64,000 bases of DNA from Bacillus_BA songklensis (GCF_042649685.1 NZ_JBHRZT010000044.1:1-64000), one strand, 5' to 3'. Positions 27,140-35,938 are shown, numbered from the stretch's first letter. Numbers and translations are program-made. Notes: generated from the sequence alone by a model not told the origin.

Positions 27140-27155
27140 CTAACTTATAAGTTAG
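27140..27155. promoter_or_regulatory. Perfect 16-bp palindrome, TetR-type operator candidate
   Basis: CTAACTTATAAGTTAG is a perfect palindrome immediately upstream of a TetR-family remnant on the same strand. TetR regulators commonly bind such AT-rich palindromes at their own promoter, so this is probably the relic autoregulatory site. Confidence 0.5.
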
Positions 27156-27172
27156 CTTTACTATAGTTTACT

Positions 27173-27490
27173 GAACATATCAACCATTATATTCCATTTA
27201 GCTTCCGTACCCGATTTACGAAAACTGCCTTTTTGGAAGCGAATGAATCTGAAGGGATAAAAGAGGCGATTTATCAGGTGTTAATCCGAAATGTTCTGTG
27301 AAACCAGGGAGCAGGACACTTGAGGGAGGAACTTGTCCCCGACACGGTGGCAGACTGTATGATCGGCATGTTTGAGCGGTTTACATTCAAATGGCTGATT
27401 CCCGGCAAAAAAGATGAGAGCATATTGGCAAAGGAAATGACGGAGATTTTGTTATACGGGATTTTAGCATATCCAAAGGAGCAGGAATAA
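27173..27490 (+). pseudogene. TetR-family regulator, C-terminal remnant
   Basis: One frame reads FRTRFTKTAFLEANESEG, IKEAIYQVLIRNVL, then an in-frame TGA at 27299, and continues with ELVPDTVADCMIGMFERFT, FKWLIPGKKDESIL to a TAA at 27490. The MIGMFERFTFKWLIPG segment is characteristic of ligand-binding domains of a TetR subgroup. The N-terminal helix-turn-helix is missing. It is a truncated and interrupted gene, unlikely to be functional. Confidence 0.7.
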
Positions 27491-27494
27491 ATAT

Positions 27495-27544
27495 AAAAGA
27501 GAACTTCACTTTTCGCTTAGAGTAAGAGTAAAGTTCTCTTTTTA
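27495..27544. terminator. Strong terminator
   Basis: AAAAGAGAACTT and AAGTTCTCTTTT pair perfectly over 12 bp, with a T-run on the right and an A-run on the left. It can serve both the rightward cobalamin/TetR transcription and the minus-strand gene at 27559. Confidence 0.75.
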
Positions 27545-27558
27545 CGTAATGGCAGCTT

Positions 27559-27831
27559 CTATACACATTGGAAAATGTTATTCTCCTTTAAAATGTTTTT
27601 TAGTTTAAACATCATCGTGTTATAAGCCTCTTGTTTGTAAGCATTCAAAATGGCACTTTTTAAATGGTATGCTTTAAAAAAGAAATCAAGCTGTTTTTCT
27701 GCATAGCGAACGATTTGCTCTCTATAAAATAGTTTCTTCTGTTGAATTTTTTCACGAATATCATTTGTTAAGTGAAAAATGAATTGTAAAATCGAATGCT
27801 CGAAATTACCGCAATACTCAGTCATTTTCAT
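27559..27831 (-). CDS. Small hypothetical protein
   Basis: I do not recognise a family. The 90-residue product is soluble, rich in aromatic and basic residues and predicted all-helical (HSILQFIFHLTNDIREKIQQ, AEKQLDFFFKAYHLKSAIL). It ends in Cys-Val. An excellent AAGGAGGT ribosome site eight bases before the ATG supports it as a real gene. It is monocistronic and ends at the terminator at 27495. Confidence 0.6.
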   Translation of the reverse strand: MKMTEYCGNFEHSILQFIFHLTNDIREKIQQKKLFYREQIVRYAEKQLDFFFKAYHLKSAILNAYKQEAYNTMMFKLKNILKENNIFQCV

Positions 27832-28101
27832 AGTGTATACCTCCTTCTGCTGTCAAGATTATAAATGTAATATTTACATTATCTTTACATTAGTTTAATA
27901 CATCCTTTATAAAAATCAATGATTGCGACAAAAGTAGTCAAAAAAAGATAAATAATCTGAAAAATCGAGGTGAGTCACCTTCTTATTTTTAACCTGGCCA
28001 AGGATTGTTCAGACTTTAAAGGGTGTATTAGCCAATCATCACTTTAGGAGTAAAAATATGACAGAGTCCATATTTGAGAAGAGACCATTTGTTGAAATGG
28101 G

Positions 28102-29511
28102 TTACGCAAACCATGCCTCCTTCAACCGTTTGATTCCGTCTTCGATTTGATCAATAGGCATTTTGCTGAAGCCGAGCAAAAGCAACGGTTTTCCGTCCGT
28201 ACTCTGCTGTATTCGGTATTTTTCAATTGAGTATACCCTCACTCCCGCGGCTGCAGCCATTTCAATGAGTGCTTGTTCCCCGAGCTGGCTATTCACTTTG
28301 ATCAATAAGTGCAGTCCGGCTTTCTCTCCTACGATTTCTGCTGCTTCTTCTAAATGTTTTGTTAAAGCATTAACTAATACACTATGTTTCTTTTGATAAA
28401 GCAGTCTCATTCGGCGAACATGCCGATCCCACTCACCGTCTCTCATAAAATAATAGAGTGTGTTTTGGATGACCCTCGGTACAGTCGGTATGTATGCTTC
28501 GAACGCTGCACTGTACGATTGGAGGAGACGGGGAGGTAAGACGATATAACTGATACGCAGCGATGGAAGCAGCATTTTGGAAAAGGTTCCTAAATAAATA
28601 ATCTTGTCATGCTGATCCAATTCCTTTAATGCCGGAATCGGTCTTCCTTCATAACGAAACTCTCCATCATAATCATCTTCAATGATATAACCATTTGTTT
28701 CGCCGGCCCATTGCAACAGCTCAAGGCGCCGCTTAAACGGCATCACCATTCCGCACGGATACTGATGGGAGGGGGTTACATAAACAATTTTTGCGTTACT
28801 GTTTCGAAGGTCATCTGTACAAAGACCATCCTCATCAAGCGAAATGGGCGTGACCATGAAACGGTGGTTTTCAAAAATATAACGGGCACGGTCATATCCG
28901 GGATTTTCGATGGCGAACTGGTCACAATTTTTGAATACCGTTTCACAAAGCAGGTTCAGGGAATGTTGGGTGCCGGATGTAATGATGATTTGTTCTGCCG
29001 AGCATCGCACACCCCTTGCATGATATAAATAGCGGGCTATTTCCCGACGTAAATGATTTTCCCCCTTGTGATGGCCGTATGATTTCGCTTCTTCCATTTC
29101 TTGTTTGTAGGCCTGGTTGCTGTACTTTTTCCATAGTTTCATAGGAAAAGCATTCATATCAATGCTCCCATACTCAAAATCTATTTCCGGACCATCCAAA
29201 ATGGGAGTGTTTTTTGTATGTTGATAAGGGAATGGTTTGGTTTCTTGCTGGAGCACATCCAACTCCAGCTCTTTTACATACATCCCGCTTTTTGGCCTGC
29301 TTGTAATATATCCTTCTGCGAGCAGTTGCTGATAGGCGGTTTCAACTGTATTTCGGCTGATTCGCAAATGCTTGGATAAATCACGTATGGATGGAAGCTT
29401 ACTTCCTACTGGCAAGCTTTTGTTTATAATATCATGCTTGATTTGCTCGTAAAGCTGGACATATAAAGGCAGCGAATGTTCCTTAGATAATTGTGGAGAT
29501 AAAATGTGCAT
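28102..29511 (-). CDS. MocR-type (GntR/aminotransferase) transcriptional regulator
   Basis: A 469-residue fusion of a GntR winged helix (residues ~10-80: LYVQLYEQIKHDIINKSLPV, KLPSIRDLSKHLRISRNTVE) with a fold-type I aminotransferase domain. The PLP-site elements are present: TSGTQHSLNLL, YVTPSHQYPCG, EDDYDGEFRY and the Schiff-base lysine region LGTFSKMLLPSLRISY. MocR proteins use PLP or amino-acid adducts as signals, as PdxR and GabR do. It is divergent from a PNPOx-like gene at 29617, which it may control through the 105-bp shared region. The target pathway is unknown. Confidence 0.9.
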   Translation of the reverse strand: MHILSPQLSKEHSLPLYVQLYEQIKHDIINKSLPVGSKLPSIRDLSKHLRISRNTVETAYQQLLAEGYITSRPKSGMYVKELELDVLQQETKPFPYQHTKNTPILDGPEIDFEYGSIDMNAFPMKLWKKYSNQAYKQEMEEAKSYGHHKGENHLRREIARYLYHARGVRCSAEQIIITSGTQHSLNLLCETVFKNCDQFAIENPGYDRARYIFENHRFMVTPISLDEDGLCTDDLRNSNAKIVYVTPSHQYPCGMVMPFKRRLELLQWAGETNGYIIEDDYDGEFRYEGRPIPALKELDQHDKIIYLGTFSKMLLPSLRISYIVLPPRLLQSYSAAFEAYIPTVPRVIQNTLYYFMRDGEWDRHVRRMRLLYQKKHSVLVNALTKHLEEAAEIVGEKAGLHLLIKVNSQLGEQALIEMAAAAGVRVYSIEKYRIQQSTDGKPLLLLGFSKMPIDQIEDGIKRLKEAWFA

Positions 29512-29616
29512 GCGTTCCTCCTTCTGACCCTGACAAAAAAAATAAAACTGTCACTTTTCGAAAGGTCAAAATGTTCATAAAATGAGCATAACAAAAAGAC
29601 AGAGGAGAGTAAATAA

Positions 29617-30174
29617 ATGATAACGATGAGACGAAGCATGAAGGAATGCCAGGACACAGGAAAGATTGAACGGTTCCTAGCATGTACAAAAATAGGTTAT
29701 TTGGGATTGTGTGAAGGGAATCACCCATATGTCGTACCGCTTAATTTCGTATATGCAGACGGCTGCGTTTATTTTCATGGGGCGAATGCAGGACGAAAAA
29801 ATGACATGATGAAAAAAAACGAAACGGTCTGCTTTACAGTCAGCGAAGACTTTGGAACAATGGCTCATCCTGTTCCCGCTGAAGTAGGTACTGCTTATTT
29901 TAGTGTCATGATGTTTGGCAAAGTAAAACAAGTTGAAGACATAGACGAAGCGACAAAAGCATTACAATATTTATTAGATAAATATGTTCCAGGTTACTAT
30001 CAAGCACCTTTATCGAAAAAACATGTGGAAACATATCGTTCATCTATGAGAAGCAAGGTAGTCGTGTTTAAAATTCAAGTGGATTCCTTGACTGCTAAAG
30101 AAGATCTGCTTGATGAGAACATGAAGTTTTATCCAGGAAGAACAATTACAGACGACGTAAAGGGGAGAAGATGA
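29617..30174 (+). CDS. Pyridoxamine 5'-phosphate oxidase-like flavoprotein
   Basis: A 185-residue split-barrel protein of the PNPOx-like/NimA group, which bind FMN or related flavins. MRRSMKECQDTGKIERFL, GYLGLCEGNHPYVVPLNFVY and CVYFHGANAGRKNDMM are the usual N-terminal segments; KNETVCFTVSEDFG lines the flavin site. It is probably an FMN-dependent reductase or oxidase of small molecules, possibly a B6 vitamer given the divergent MocR gene. It is monocistronic with a terminator at 30267. GAGGAGAG precedes the ATG. The exact reaction cannot be read from sequence. Confidence 0.8.
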   Translation: MITMRRSMKECQDTGKIERFLACTKIGYLGLCEGNHPYVVPLNFVYADGCVYFHGANAGRKNDMMKKNETVCFTVSEDFGTMAHPVPAEVGTAYFSVMMFGKVKQVEDIDEATKALQYLLDKYVPGYYQAPLSKKHVETYRSSMRSKVVVFKIQVDSLTAKEDLLDENMKFYPGRTITDDVKGRR

Positions 30175-30266
30175 TGGCATCCACAGAGTCAAACAAAAAG
30201 CGGAATCATCCCAAGCGGAAGTGAAAGTGATAGCATCGGGGGAGATAATGGAGTTATAATTGGACG

Positions 30267-30299
30267 AAAAAGCCAGAGGTCTAGACCGCTGGCTTTTTT
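30267..30299. terminator. Bidirectional terminator
   Basis: AGCCAG-A-GGTCTAGACC-G-CTGGCT forms a hairpin flanked by A- and T-runs. It serves both the PNPOx-like gene and the converging ugtP gene. Confidence 0.75.
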
Positions 30300-31447
30300 C
30301 AATAAAAAATTTTTCTGTACAGCCGTTTCTCGCCTGCATATATTGTTTGAAGAACGTCTTCTACAATCGTTTTAGCAGCGTTCGGCTGATGAATGGAATG
30401 GATAGAGCGTTTCATTCGTTCTAAATCATGATCATTATTCAATAAATGAGAGGCTGCTTTGAAAATGTCACCGAACCGTTGAGTGACGACTGCCCCGTTT
30501 TGATGTTCAAAATAGATGGCATTCCCTTTTTCTTGGCCGGGAGTCGGTTTGTATAAAATGACAGGTACCCCGATAGCTGTTGCTTCAGTCAATGTGATAC
30601 CACCAGGCTTTGTAATCATGAATGAAGCGATGCGGAACAATTCATCTACTCTTTCCACATAGCCGTAAACATGTAATTTGTTTTTAAATTTAGTACGCAA
30701 CACTTCGAGTTCTGTTTTTAGTTTCTTGTTTTTTCCACAAACAATGACTAACTGACAATCATTATTCATTAAAAGTGTTTCACAAATCTTATTTAAATTT
30801 TTTAAGACTCCGAAAGCCCCCGCCATCATGAGAATGGTTTTCTTATAGGGATTTAGATTATATTTTTGAAATAAGTATGACGGTGATAAGGATTGTTCAA
30901 AGGGAGCACGGACTGGAATACCTGATACTTTTACAACCGAAGGAGAAATGCCTAGTTGACAAATGGCCTCTTTCACATGTTGGGTAGCAACGTAATATTT
31001 ATCAATTTCAGATGAAACCCATGTTTTATGTAAACAATAATCTGTAATGATGTTGAAGGTGGGAATGTTCATTCCTGTTTGACGGCGAAATTCAGAAACG
31101 GCTAATACAGGGAAGGTATTGATAATAACGTCGGGTTTTTCGGTTTCGACTAGATACGAAAGGCGTTTTCGGCCGAGGTTAACAAACCATCTCGCAATTT
31201 TTTTATTATAAATTTTTTCAATTCCATGATAGCAAAGAGAGTAAATCGGTTTTCCAACAGTTGTAAAGCTTTTGAGATAAATGGTTTCGGAAATAGGAGT
31301 AAGGGTTGGATAGGACTCGGCATAAATACTTGATATGATCACATCGGATACGTTGTATTTGTTAAATTGCTCTTTCAATACGTTGGCGACTTGTACATGT
31401 CCGTTACCGTACTCCGCTGTCAAAATTAAAATCTTTGGGCGTTTCAT
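30299..31447 (-). CDS. ugtP: Processive diacylglycerol glucosyltransferase
   Basis: Transfers glucose from UDP-glucose to diacylglycerol, making mono- and diglucosyl-diacylglycerol, the glycolipid anchor of lipoteichoic acid; in B. subtilis it also links cell size to nutrient status. The ATG at 31447 gives 382 residues, the same length as B. subtilis UgtP, and follows GAGGTGA; the longer frame has no such support. Motifs are ILTAEYGNGHVQVANVL, the NTFPVLAVSEFRR segment, ILMMAGAFGVLKN, and the nucleotide-sugar site KPGGITLTEATAIGVPVI (GT28/MurG-like). It is a peripheral membrane enzyme. Confidence 0.9.
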   Translation of the reverse strand: MKRPKILILTAEYGNGHVQVANVLKEQFNKYNVSDVIISSIYAESYPTLTPISETIYLKSFTTVGKPIYSLCYHGIEKIYNKKIARWFVNLGRKRLSYLVETEKPDVIINTFPVLAVSEFRRQTGMNIPTFNIITDYCLHKTWVSSEIDKYYVATQHVKEAICQLGISPSVVKVSGIPVRAPFEQSLSPSYLFQKYNLNPYKKTILMMAGAFGVLKNLNKICETLLMNNDCQLVIVCGKNKKLKTELEVLRTKFKNKLHVYGYVERVDELFRIASFMITKPGGITLTEATAIGVPVILYKPTPGQEKGNAIYFEHQNGAVVTQRFGDIFKAASHLLNNDHDLERMKRSIHSIHQPNAAKTIVEDVLQTIYAGEKRLYRKIFY

Positions 31448-31709
31448 CACGAAGGTCACCTCATATTTATATACTGTGTTGATGATTCTTTTATTCTTTA
31501 ATTTTAGCATGATAGCATGGAAAACTTTGTAACGGTTGTGTAAAAGTATCGTAAAGTATATTGCGGGGTTGTGGAGTGTTACTTACTTATTAAGGGCTTT
31601 TTTCATAACTAATGATGCGCATCGTTGTACAAGTTGTTTTTCCTATATCATAATATAGTCAGCGCTTGTTGTCATCATAGAGGATTTTTTACATGAAGGG
31701 AATGATGGT

Positions 31710-32441
31710 ATGCAGCACATTGGTAACATGGCATTGTTGCTTATCTTATTATTGATCTTTGTTCCGATTCTCATATCTTATTATCAAAAGCTAGGTTTGG
31801 GAAAAGACATATTCTTTTCGTCTATCAGGGGATTTGTGCAACTTTTATTATTAGGAGTGTTTGTCTCTTATCTTTTTTCTTTTAAAAACTTATTTGCTGT
31901 TTTCGGTTACATACTCGCCATGATTGTAATTGCTTCCGTTAATTCCTCAAGGAGAGGGATTGAACGAAGAAGGTCGTTTTTAGTTGTGTTTATCTCAATT
32001 TTTACTACGGTCTCCTTTTTTATCGGGATTTGGCTGCTGTTTTCGATTGTACCGCTTAAAGCGCAATATTTAATCCCAATCGGCGGCATGTTTATCGGCT
32101 CAGCAATGGTGGCTAGTGCGGTCGTATTAGAAACGATGAAAAAAGAAAGCGGATCACTACAAGAAAATGAATTAAAGAAAAATGCGGCAAAAGTTGCCAT
32201 GATTCCTACCATTGATAGTTTAAAAACAGTGGGATTGGTCCAAATACCAGGAACGATGACAGGAATGATTCTAGCGGGTGGAGATCCATTTGAGTCTGTA
32301 AAGTACCAAATCTTCATTATTTTTTCGTTAATGGTTGTTTCAGCCATTTCTTCTATCCTAACATGCTCACTAAACTATAAATGGGTAATAAAAAGGGAAC
32401 AATCAACAACGGCAAGAAGCAAGGAAGGAATATTAACATGA
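31710..32441 (+). CDS. FetB-like ABC permease (UPF0014 family)
   Basis: A 243-residue membrane protein with about seven hydrophobic segments and the family signature MIPTIDSLKTVGLVQIPGTM followed by TGMILAGGDPFESVKYQ. Enterobacterial FetAB is reported to export iron and give resistance to peroxide. The ATPase partner FetA usually lies next to it; none is seen in the window, so the partner is elsewhere or the protein works differently. RSSRRGIERR-type basic loops lie on the presumed cytoplasmic side. A terminator follows at 32468. Confidence 0.82.
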   Translation: MQHIGNMALLLILLLIFVPILISYYQKLGLGKDIFFSSIRGFVQLLLLGVFVSYLFSFKNLFAVFGYILAMIVIASVNSSRRGIERRRSFLVVFISIFTTVSFFIGIWLLFSIVPLKAQYLIPIGGMFIGSAMVASAVVLETMKKESGSLQENELKKNAAKVAMIPTIDSLKTVGLVQIPGTMTGMILAGGDPFESVKYQIFIIFSLMVVSAISSILTCSLNYKWVIKREQSTTARSKEGILT

Positions 32442-32467
32442 GAAGCTTTTATTTTATTCGGCTCTAA

Positions 32468-32506
32468 CGGATAGAGGAGATGAAAAAATCCTCTATCTGT
32501 TTTTTT
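32468..32506 (+). terminator. Rho-independent terminator
   Basis: CGGATAGAGGA and TCCTCTATCTG pair around a 10-nt loop and run into seven T's, 27 bp after the permease stop. Confidence 0.85.
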
Positions 32507-32638
32507 ATATGTATGATGATTTTGATTTTCTTCTTTCTAATAGTAAAAAAGGCGGAATTTTTTTAGCTTATTAGCAAGAGGGGACAGAGAAACATACTAT
32601 ATAAGGAGACGTTTACAAAGTAGCCGGGAGGTGGCATC

Positions 32639-32830
32639 ATGAGATTCCTATCATTATTCACAAGCATTTTGCTCATCATAGGTGGGCTTAACTGGTTATT
32701 TGTGGCTCTAGGCTTTAACCTTGTAGAAGAAGTGTTTGCATCCGTTTCATCCCTTATTAATCTTGTATACTGGTTAGTTGGATTATCTGCAATCTATCAG
32801 TTATATGAGAGATATTTGAAGGGACGTTAA
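32639..32830 (+). CDS. DUF378-family small membrane protein
   Basis: A 63-residue protein with two hydrophobic helices (FTSILLIIGGLNWLFVALGF and LINLVYWLVGLSAIYQLYE). The GGLNWLFV and YWLVGLSA motifs define the DUF378 (YuzA-like) family, whose function is unknown. GGGAGGTGG precedes the ATG. It stands alone with its own terminator at 32852. Confidence 0.85.
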   Translation: MRFLSLFTSILLIIGGLNWLFVALGFNLVEEVFASVSSLINLVYWLVGLSAIYQLYERYLKGR

Positions 32831-32851
32831 GGATTTATTTCATTGTCATCG

Positions 32852-32883
32852 AAAAGCGTTCGGGGAAACCCGGCGCTTTTTTA
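32852..32883 (+). terminator. Rho-independent terminator
   Basis: AAAAGCG-TT-CGGG and CCCG-G-CGCTTTT pair around GAAA, followed by T's. Confidence 0.8.
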
Positions 32884-33232
32884 TTCTTCTTTGGTCAGAT
32901 AAATGATAGATTGGAACAATGTGAGTACAATCTTGCTCTCTAACTGTCCTGCAATTGACTGCGCAATACTATGTTGAACTTGTGCTAAAGCGCAAATCTT
33001 ATTGCAGTTTCGTATCGGATCCAATCCTCTTTAATAAATATAGGAAAAAAGAAGGTTGTTTGCCCTTTGTTTTGTTTGGTAAAATTTTACTTGTTATAAA
33101 ACTTTGTAAATCCTTGTTTTTCTAGTCATGAGCTATAAGATGGGGGGAGGCGACGTTTTTTCACTTTGATTTCACCACAACAAAATGAAAGCGTTTTCCT
33201 TTAAAAGAATTACCGGATTCGGAGGGATGGTT
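32884..33232. other. Intergenic stretch upstream of the secreted hydrolase
   Basis: No gene is evident. A GC-richer segment at 32940-33010 contains TGCGCAAT and AAAGCGCA half-repeats and CTGCAAT/ATTGCAG ends, which may be a degraded repeat. An AT-rich region near 33060-33130 probably holds the promoter of the hydrolase gene, but no clean -35/-10 pair stands out. Confidence 0.3.
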
Positions 33233-34777
33233 TTGTTCAAAAAAAGGTTTATGGCTCTAGCCACGGCATCTGCATTATTGTTTCCTGTTGCAGCTCCCAA
33301 TGTGCTGCAGACAACTGCTTTTGCTTCCTCTTCCAACGTCATAAAGGAGGCGGATAATGTGATAGTAACAAAGTTTGATGGAAAAGACGGAAATTGGCTG
33401 ACAACAAAAAATCCAGCACAGTTTGCAGCAGCTACTGTTTACGGGAATATAGGACTCGCTCCGTATAACTGGGGTGATCCAAAAGCAGGGAGCGGTTGGC
33501 ATCACATGTACAAGCCGGCCGAGGTAACGGGTGTCCAAGTGAACGGCATGTTTGATGACGCCAAGTTCGTTATTCGTGTGCCCGATAACTGGAACGGTAA
33601 ATTAGTGGTGGCAGGAATCCCGGCAACCCGTAACGAAACATCAACTGATTTGTTATTTAGCGATTTCGTACTGGCAAAGGGCTACGCATTTGCGGCAATC
33701 GATAAAGGAACACAGGGAGAAAGCGATCCGGACGATCCATTTGCGAAAGTCAAGAATGCGCTCGTATCTGAAGATGATAGTATCATAGAATGGAATGAGC
33801 GGTTCAGACAAGTAACGAAAGCAGCCCAAAACTACCTCATTAAAAACTATCCTCAAAAGCTCATTAAAGCTGATGATAAACATAACCCAGCCAGAAAATT
33901 GATTACGAAACATCATAAAGTGCCGACATATGCGATGGGAATTTCAAACGGCGGTTATGTTGTTCGCTATGCGCTTGAACATGATGGACCAAAAAAGACC
34001 GGAGAACCGGCTTTATTTGACGGCGGGGTTGACTGGGAAGGTGTGTTATGGAGAGCGAACGAACCGAACTTGATCAGCTCGTTAACACCGGTTGTTAATA
34101 ACGCAGAAAAGGCCCTTTACGGCAAAGGAAAGGAAAAACAGAAAGCGCTAAGAGAAATATATAAAGCAGGACTGCCGAAAGGCTCTGAAAAGCTTTGGAG
34201 TTATCATGACCAATTTTATTGGTTCGTGACATTGAATATTTATCGGGATGAGCTTGATCCAGAAGCTCCTAATCATATTGATTGGCGCAACTATTTAAAC
34301 ATTGTGGACGGTGTTCGTAATCGCTCATATGACTCGATTTTTAAAGACTATAATTACTTCAACCGTCCCAATAGCGTGAAAGAAAATGTAGAAAAGATTG
34401 AAAATACAGGAGATATTGATGTTCCGCTTATTAGTATAACCGGCTCGTGGGATTCACTCATTTTCCCATCGGTTCATGCGAAGCCATATCAAAAGCTGGT
34501 GACGAAGGCGGGCAAGGGCCATTTACACCGCCTTTATACGATTGAAAAAGGCAACCATGTAGATAGTCTTGTTTGGAATCCTGCTACAGATCCAAAGCAA
34601 GAAGTTCAGCCGCTCCTTCCGTATGCTCATCAGGCGTTTGATTTACTAGTCGATTGGGTTGAAAACAAAAAGCAAGCACCAGAAAGCAAAACCATTCCAA
34701 CACCGAAAAATAAGACGCATGTCATTGATCTAAAGAGCGGAGAAGAAGTAGAACCCAATTCGATGGGCGACAATTAA
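33233..34777 (+). CDS. Secreted alpha/beta-hydrolase (esterase or depolymerase-like)
   Basis: An exported hydrolase. I prefer the TTG at 33233 (514 residues): GGAGGG lies six bases upstream and it gives a compact signal peptide ending in TTAFA; the ATG at 33185 has no ribosome site. The probable triad is Ser in MGISNGGYVVRYAL, Asp in TGSWDSLIFPS and His in EKGNHVDSLVW. The overall layout recalls tannase/feruloyl esterase and 3-hydroxybutyrate-oligomer hydrolase families, but I cannot fix the substrate. The tail (KKQAPESKTIPTPKNKTH) is hydrophilic with no cell-wall anchor. It is monocistronic with a terminator at 34799. Confidence 0.75.
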   Translation: MFKKRFMALATASALLFPVAAPNVLQTTAFASSSNVIKEADNVIVTKFDGKDGNWLTTKNPAQFAAATVYGNIGLAPYNWGDPKAGSGWHHMYKPAEVTGVQVNGMFDDAKFVIRVPDNWNGKLVVAGIPATRNETSTDLLFSDFVLAKGYAFAAIDKGTQGESDPDDPFAKVKNALVSEDDSIIEWNERFRQVTKAAQNYLIKNYPQKLIKADDKHNPARKLITKHHKVPTYAMGISNGGYVVRYALEHDGPKKTGEPALFDGGVDWEGVLWRANEPNLISSLTPVVNNAEKALYGKGKEKQKALREIYKAGLPKGSEKLWSYHDQFYWFVTLNIYRDELDPEAPNHIDWRNYLNIVDGVRNRSYDSIFKDYNYFNRPNSVKENVEKIENTGDIDVPLISITGSWDSLIFPSVHAKPYQKLVTKAGKGHLHRLYTIEKGNHVDSLVWNPATDPKQEVQPLLPYAHQAFDLLVDWVENKKQAPESKTIPTPKNKTHVIDLKSGEEVEPNSMGDN

Positions 34778-34798
34778 TTTCAACAGGGAATAAGCGGG

Positions 34799-34836
34799 GA
34801 GAAAAGGCGATTGAGGTATCGCCTTTTCTCTTTTTT
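34799..34836 (+). terminator. Rho-independent terminator
   Basis: GAGAAAAGGCGAT and ATCGCCTTTTCTC pair perfectly over 13 bp and run into six T's. Confidence 0.88.
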
Positions 34837-34937
34837 AGGATTGTTCGATTAATTTTTAGAATTATCAAAATTTATTAATTGAAAGCAGGGAATTCTTTGT
34901 CTTTGGAAAATTATTATACTGAGGAGGTCGGAGCGTT

Positions 34938-35225
34938 TTGACCAAGACGATGCAAACCGAATCAAGTAGATTACAGCCTAAAGGAACATTAGACGAGACA
35001 GAGAGTTCAAAAAATCGAATGGAAGGTGAGAGTTGTATGGTGATTAGGGAATTGACACTGCAACAGTTAGCTGAAGGACTTCCTAGAACTCTATTGAGCG
35101 CTTCAGATAAAGATTTGGAAGATTTTCAAAAGATTATGAATGAGTCTTTAAAGTTAAGGGATGGACATAAACATCTCCAAAAAATGATTCAGGATTTTAC
35201 CAGAAAAGGTGTTATCAGTTCATAA
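34938..35225 (+). CDS. Small hypothetical protein
   Basis: A soluble 95-residue protein of no family known to me. GAGGAGG at 34921-34927 supports the TTG start at 34938; a second possible start is the ATG at 35037 behind GGAAGGTGAG, giving 62 residues. The conserved-looking part is C-terminal (LTLQQLAEGLPRTLLSASDK, LRDGHKHLQKMIQDFTRK) and predicted helical. It is followed by a terminator. Confidence 0.55.
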   Translation: MTKTMQTESSRLQPKGTLDETESSKNRMEGESCMVIRELTLQQLAEGLPRTLLSASDKDLEDFQKIMNESLKLRDGHKHLQKMIQDFTRKGVISS

Positions 35226-35231
35226 GCTCAG

Positions 35232-35287
35232 GAGAGGGTATCCCCAAAAGCATGTCTTTCAGCGCTTTTAGGGGCACCCTCTTCTTG
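35232..35287 (+). terminator. Terminator-like hairpin
   Basis: GAGGGT-AT-CCCC-AAAAG pairs with CTTTT-AGGGGC-ACCCTC across a loop, followed by TTCTTG. It lies between two convergent genes and may serve both. Confidence 0.6.
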
Positions 35288-35294
35288 TATTTAT

Positions 35295-35711
35295 TTACCG
35301 ATTGTTACGGTCATCATCATCGATGATTCCGTCATCATCTACATTGCCGTTGTTGTTATCATTATCATTATCATTATCCAGGATATCGTTATCCAGGATA
35401 TTGTTATCATTATCGTTATCCAGGATATTGTTATCATTATCATTATCCAGGATATTGTTATCATTATCGTTATCCAAGATATTGTTATCCGGATCGTCAT
35501 CCAGCATGTTAGTATTTAGATTGTCATCGTCATTATCACCATTGGTGTCGTTATCCATATTGTCGTTATTAGTGTCAGTATCCGTGCCGCCATTTCTATC
35601 GTCCTGGTTTTGCTCTTCCTGGGGAGGCGGCTCTTGATCATTGTTGTTGCAAGCTGCCAGCATGAAAGCGGACAAGAATGTTGCTGTTAACATCAGAAGC
35701 CATTTTTTCAT
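35295..35711 (-). CDS. Putative lipoprotein with Asp/Asn-rich tandem repeats
   Basis: A 138-residue protein beginning MKKWLLMLTATFLSAFMLAAC: a lipoprotein signal with lipobox LAAC, so it should be lipid-anchored on the outside of the membrane. The ATG at 35711 has AAAGGA at proper distance; upstream in-frame ATGs do not. The mature part is almost entirely D, N and I/L: a nine-residue unit (D)NDNDNNIL repeated about four times, then DIIDDDDRNNR-like acidic tail. The composition suggests calcium binding or an extended spacer; there is no enzymatic domain. Repeat number may vary between strains. Confidence 0.7.
   Translation of the reverse strand: MKKWLLMLTATFLSAFMLAACNNNDQEPPPQEEQNQDDRNGGTDTDTNNDNMDNDTNGDNDDDNLNTNMLDDDPDNNILDNDNDNNILDNDNDNNILDNDNDNNILDNDILDNDNDNDNNNGNVDDDGIIDDDDRNNR
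35378..35488. repeat. 27-bp tandem repeats in the lipoprotein gene
   Basis: Three full 27-bp units starting CCAGGATATTGTTATCATTA lie at 35393-35419, 35420-35446 and 35447-35473, nearly identical, with a 15-bp partial unit before and one after. They encode the DNDNDNNIL repeat in frame. Such repeats change copy number by slippage. Confidence 0.85.
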
Positions 35712-35938
35712 CTTTGTCATCGTCCTTTCGTATAGGCGTGTGTAGGGTATTGAGGCTGTCATATACTCAATCCGTGCTTAGTTTATTCCGTATCATTGAT
35801 TTTATAAGCTCTATTTCAAAAAATATGGTGAACGATTAAAATTTCTATGTGATAAATAAGAACCAACCATTACAAAAAGATCAAGAAGATTCGTACGGGC
35901 AGTGCATGTTCCACCATCAAATCACAAACGCTACATAA

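Noticed and set aside
35378..35488. CRISPR-like array
   Set aside because: The 27-bp units are directly adjacent without spacers and code in frame for a lipoprotein repeat.
35302..35637. Plus-strand Ser/Leu-rich frame over the lipoprotein gene
   Set aside because: Shadow of the Asp/Asn repeats; no ribosome site, and the other strand has a lipoprotein signal and a start.
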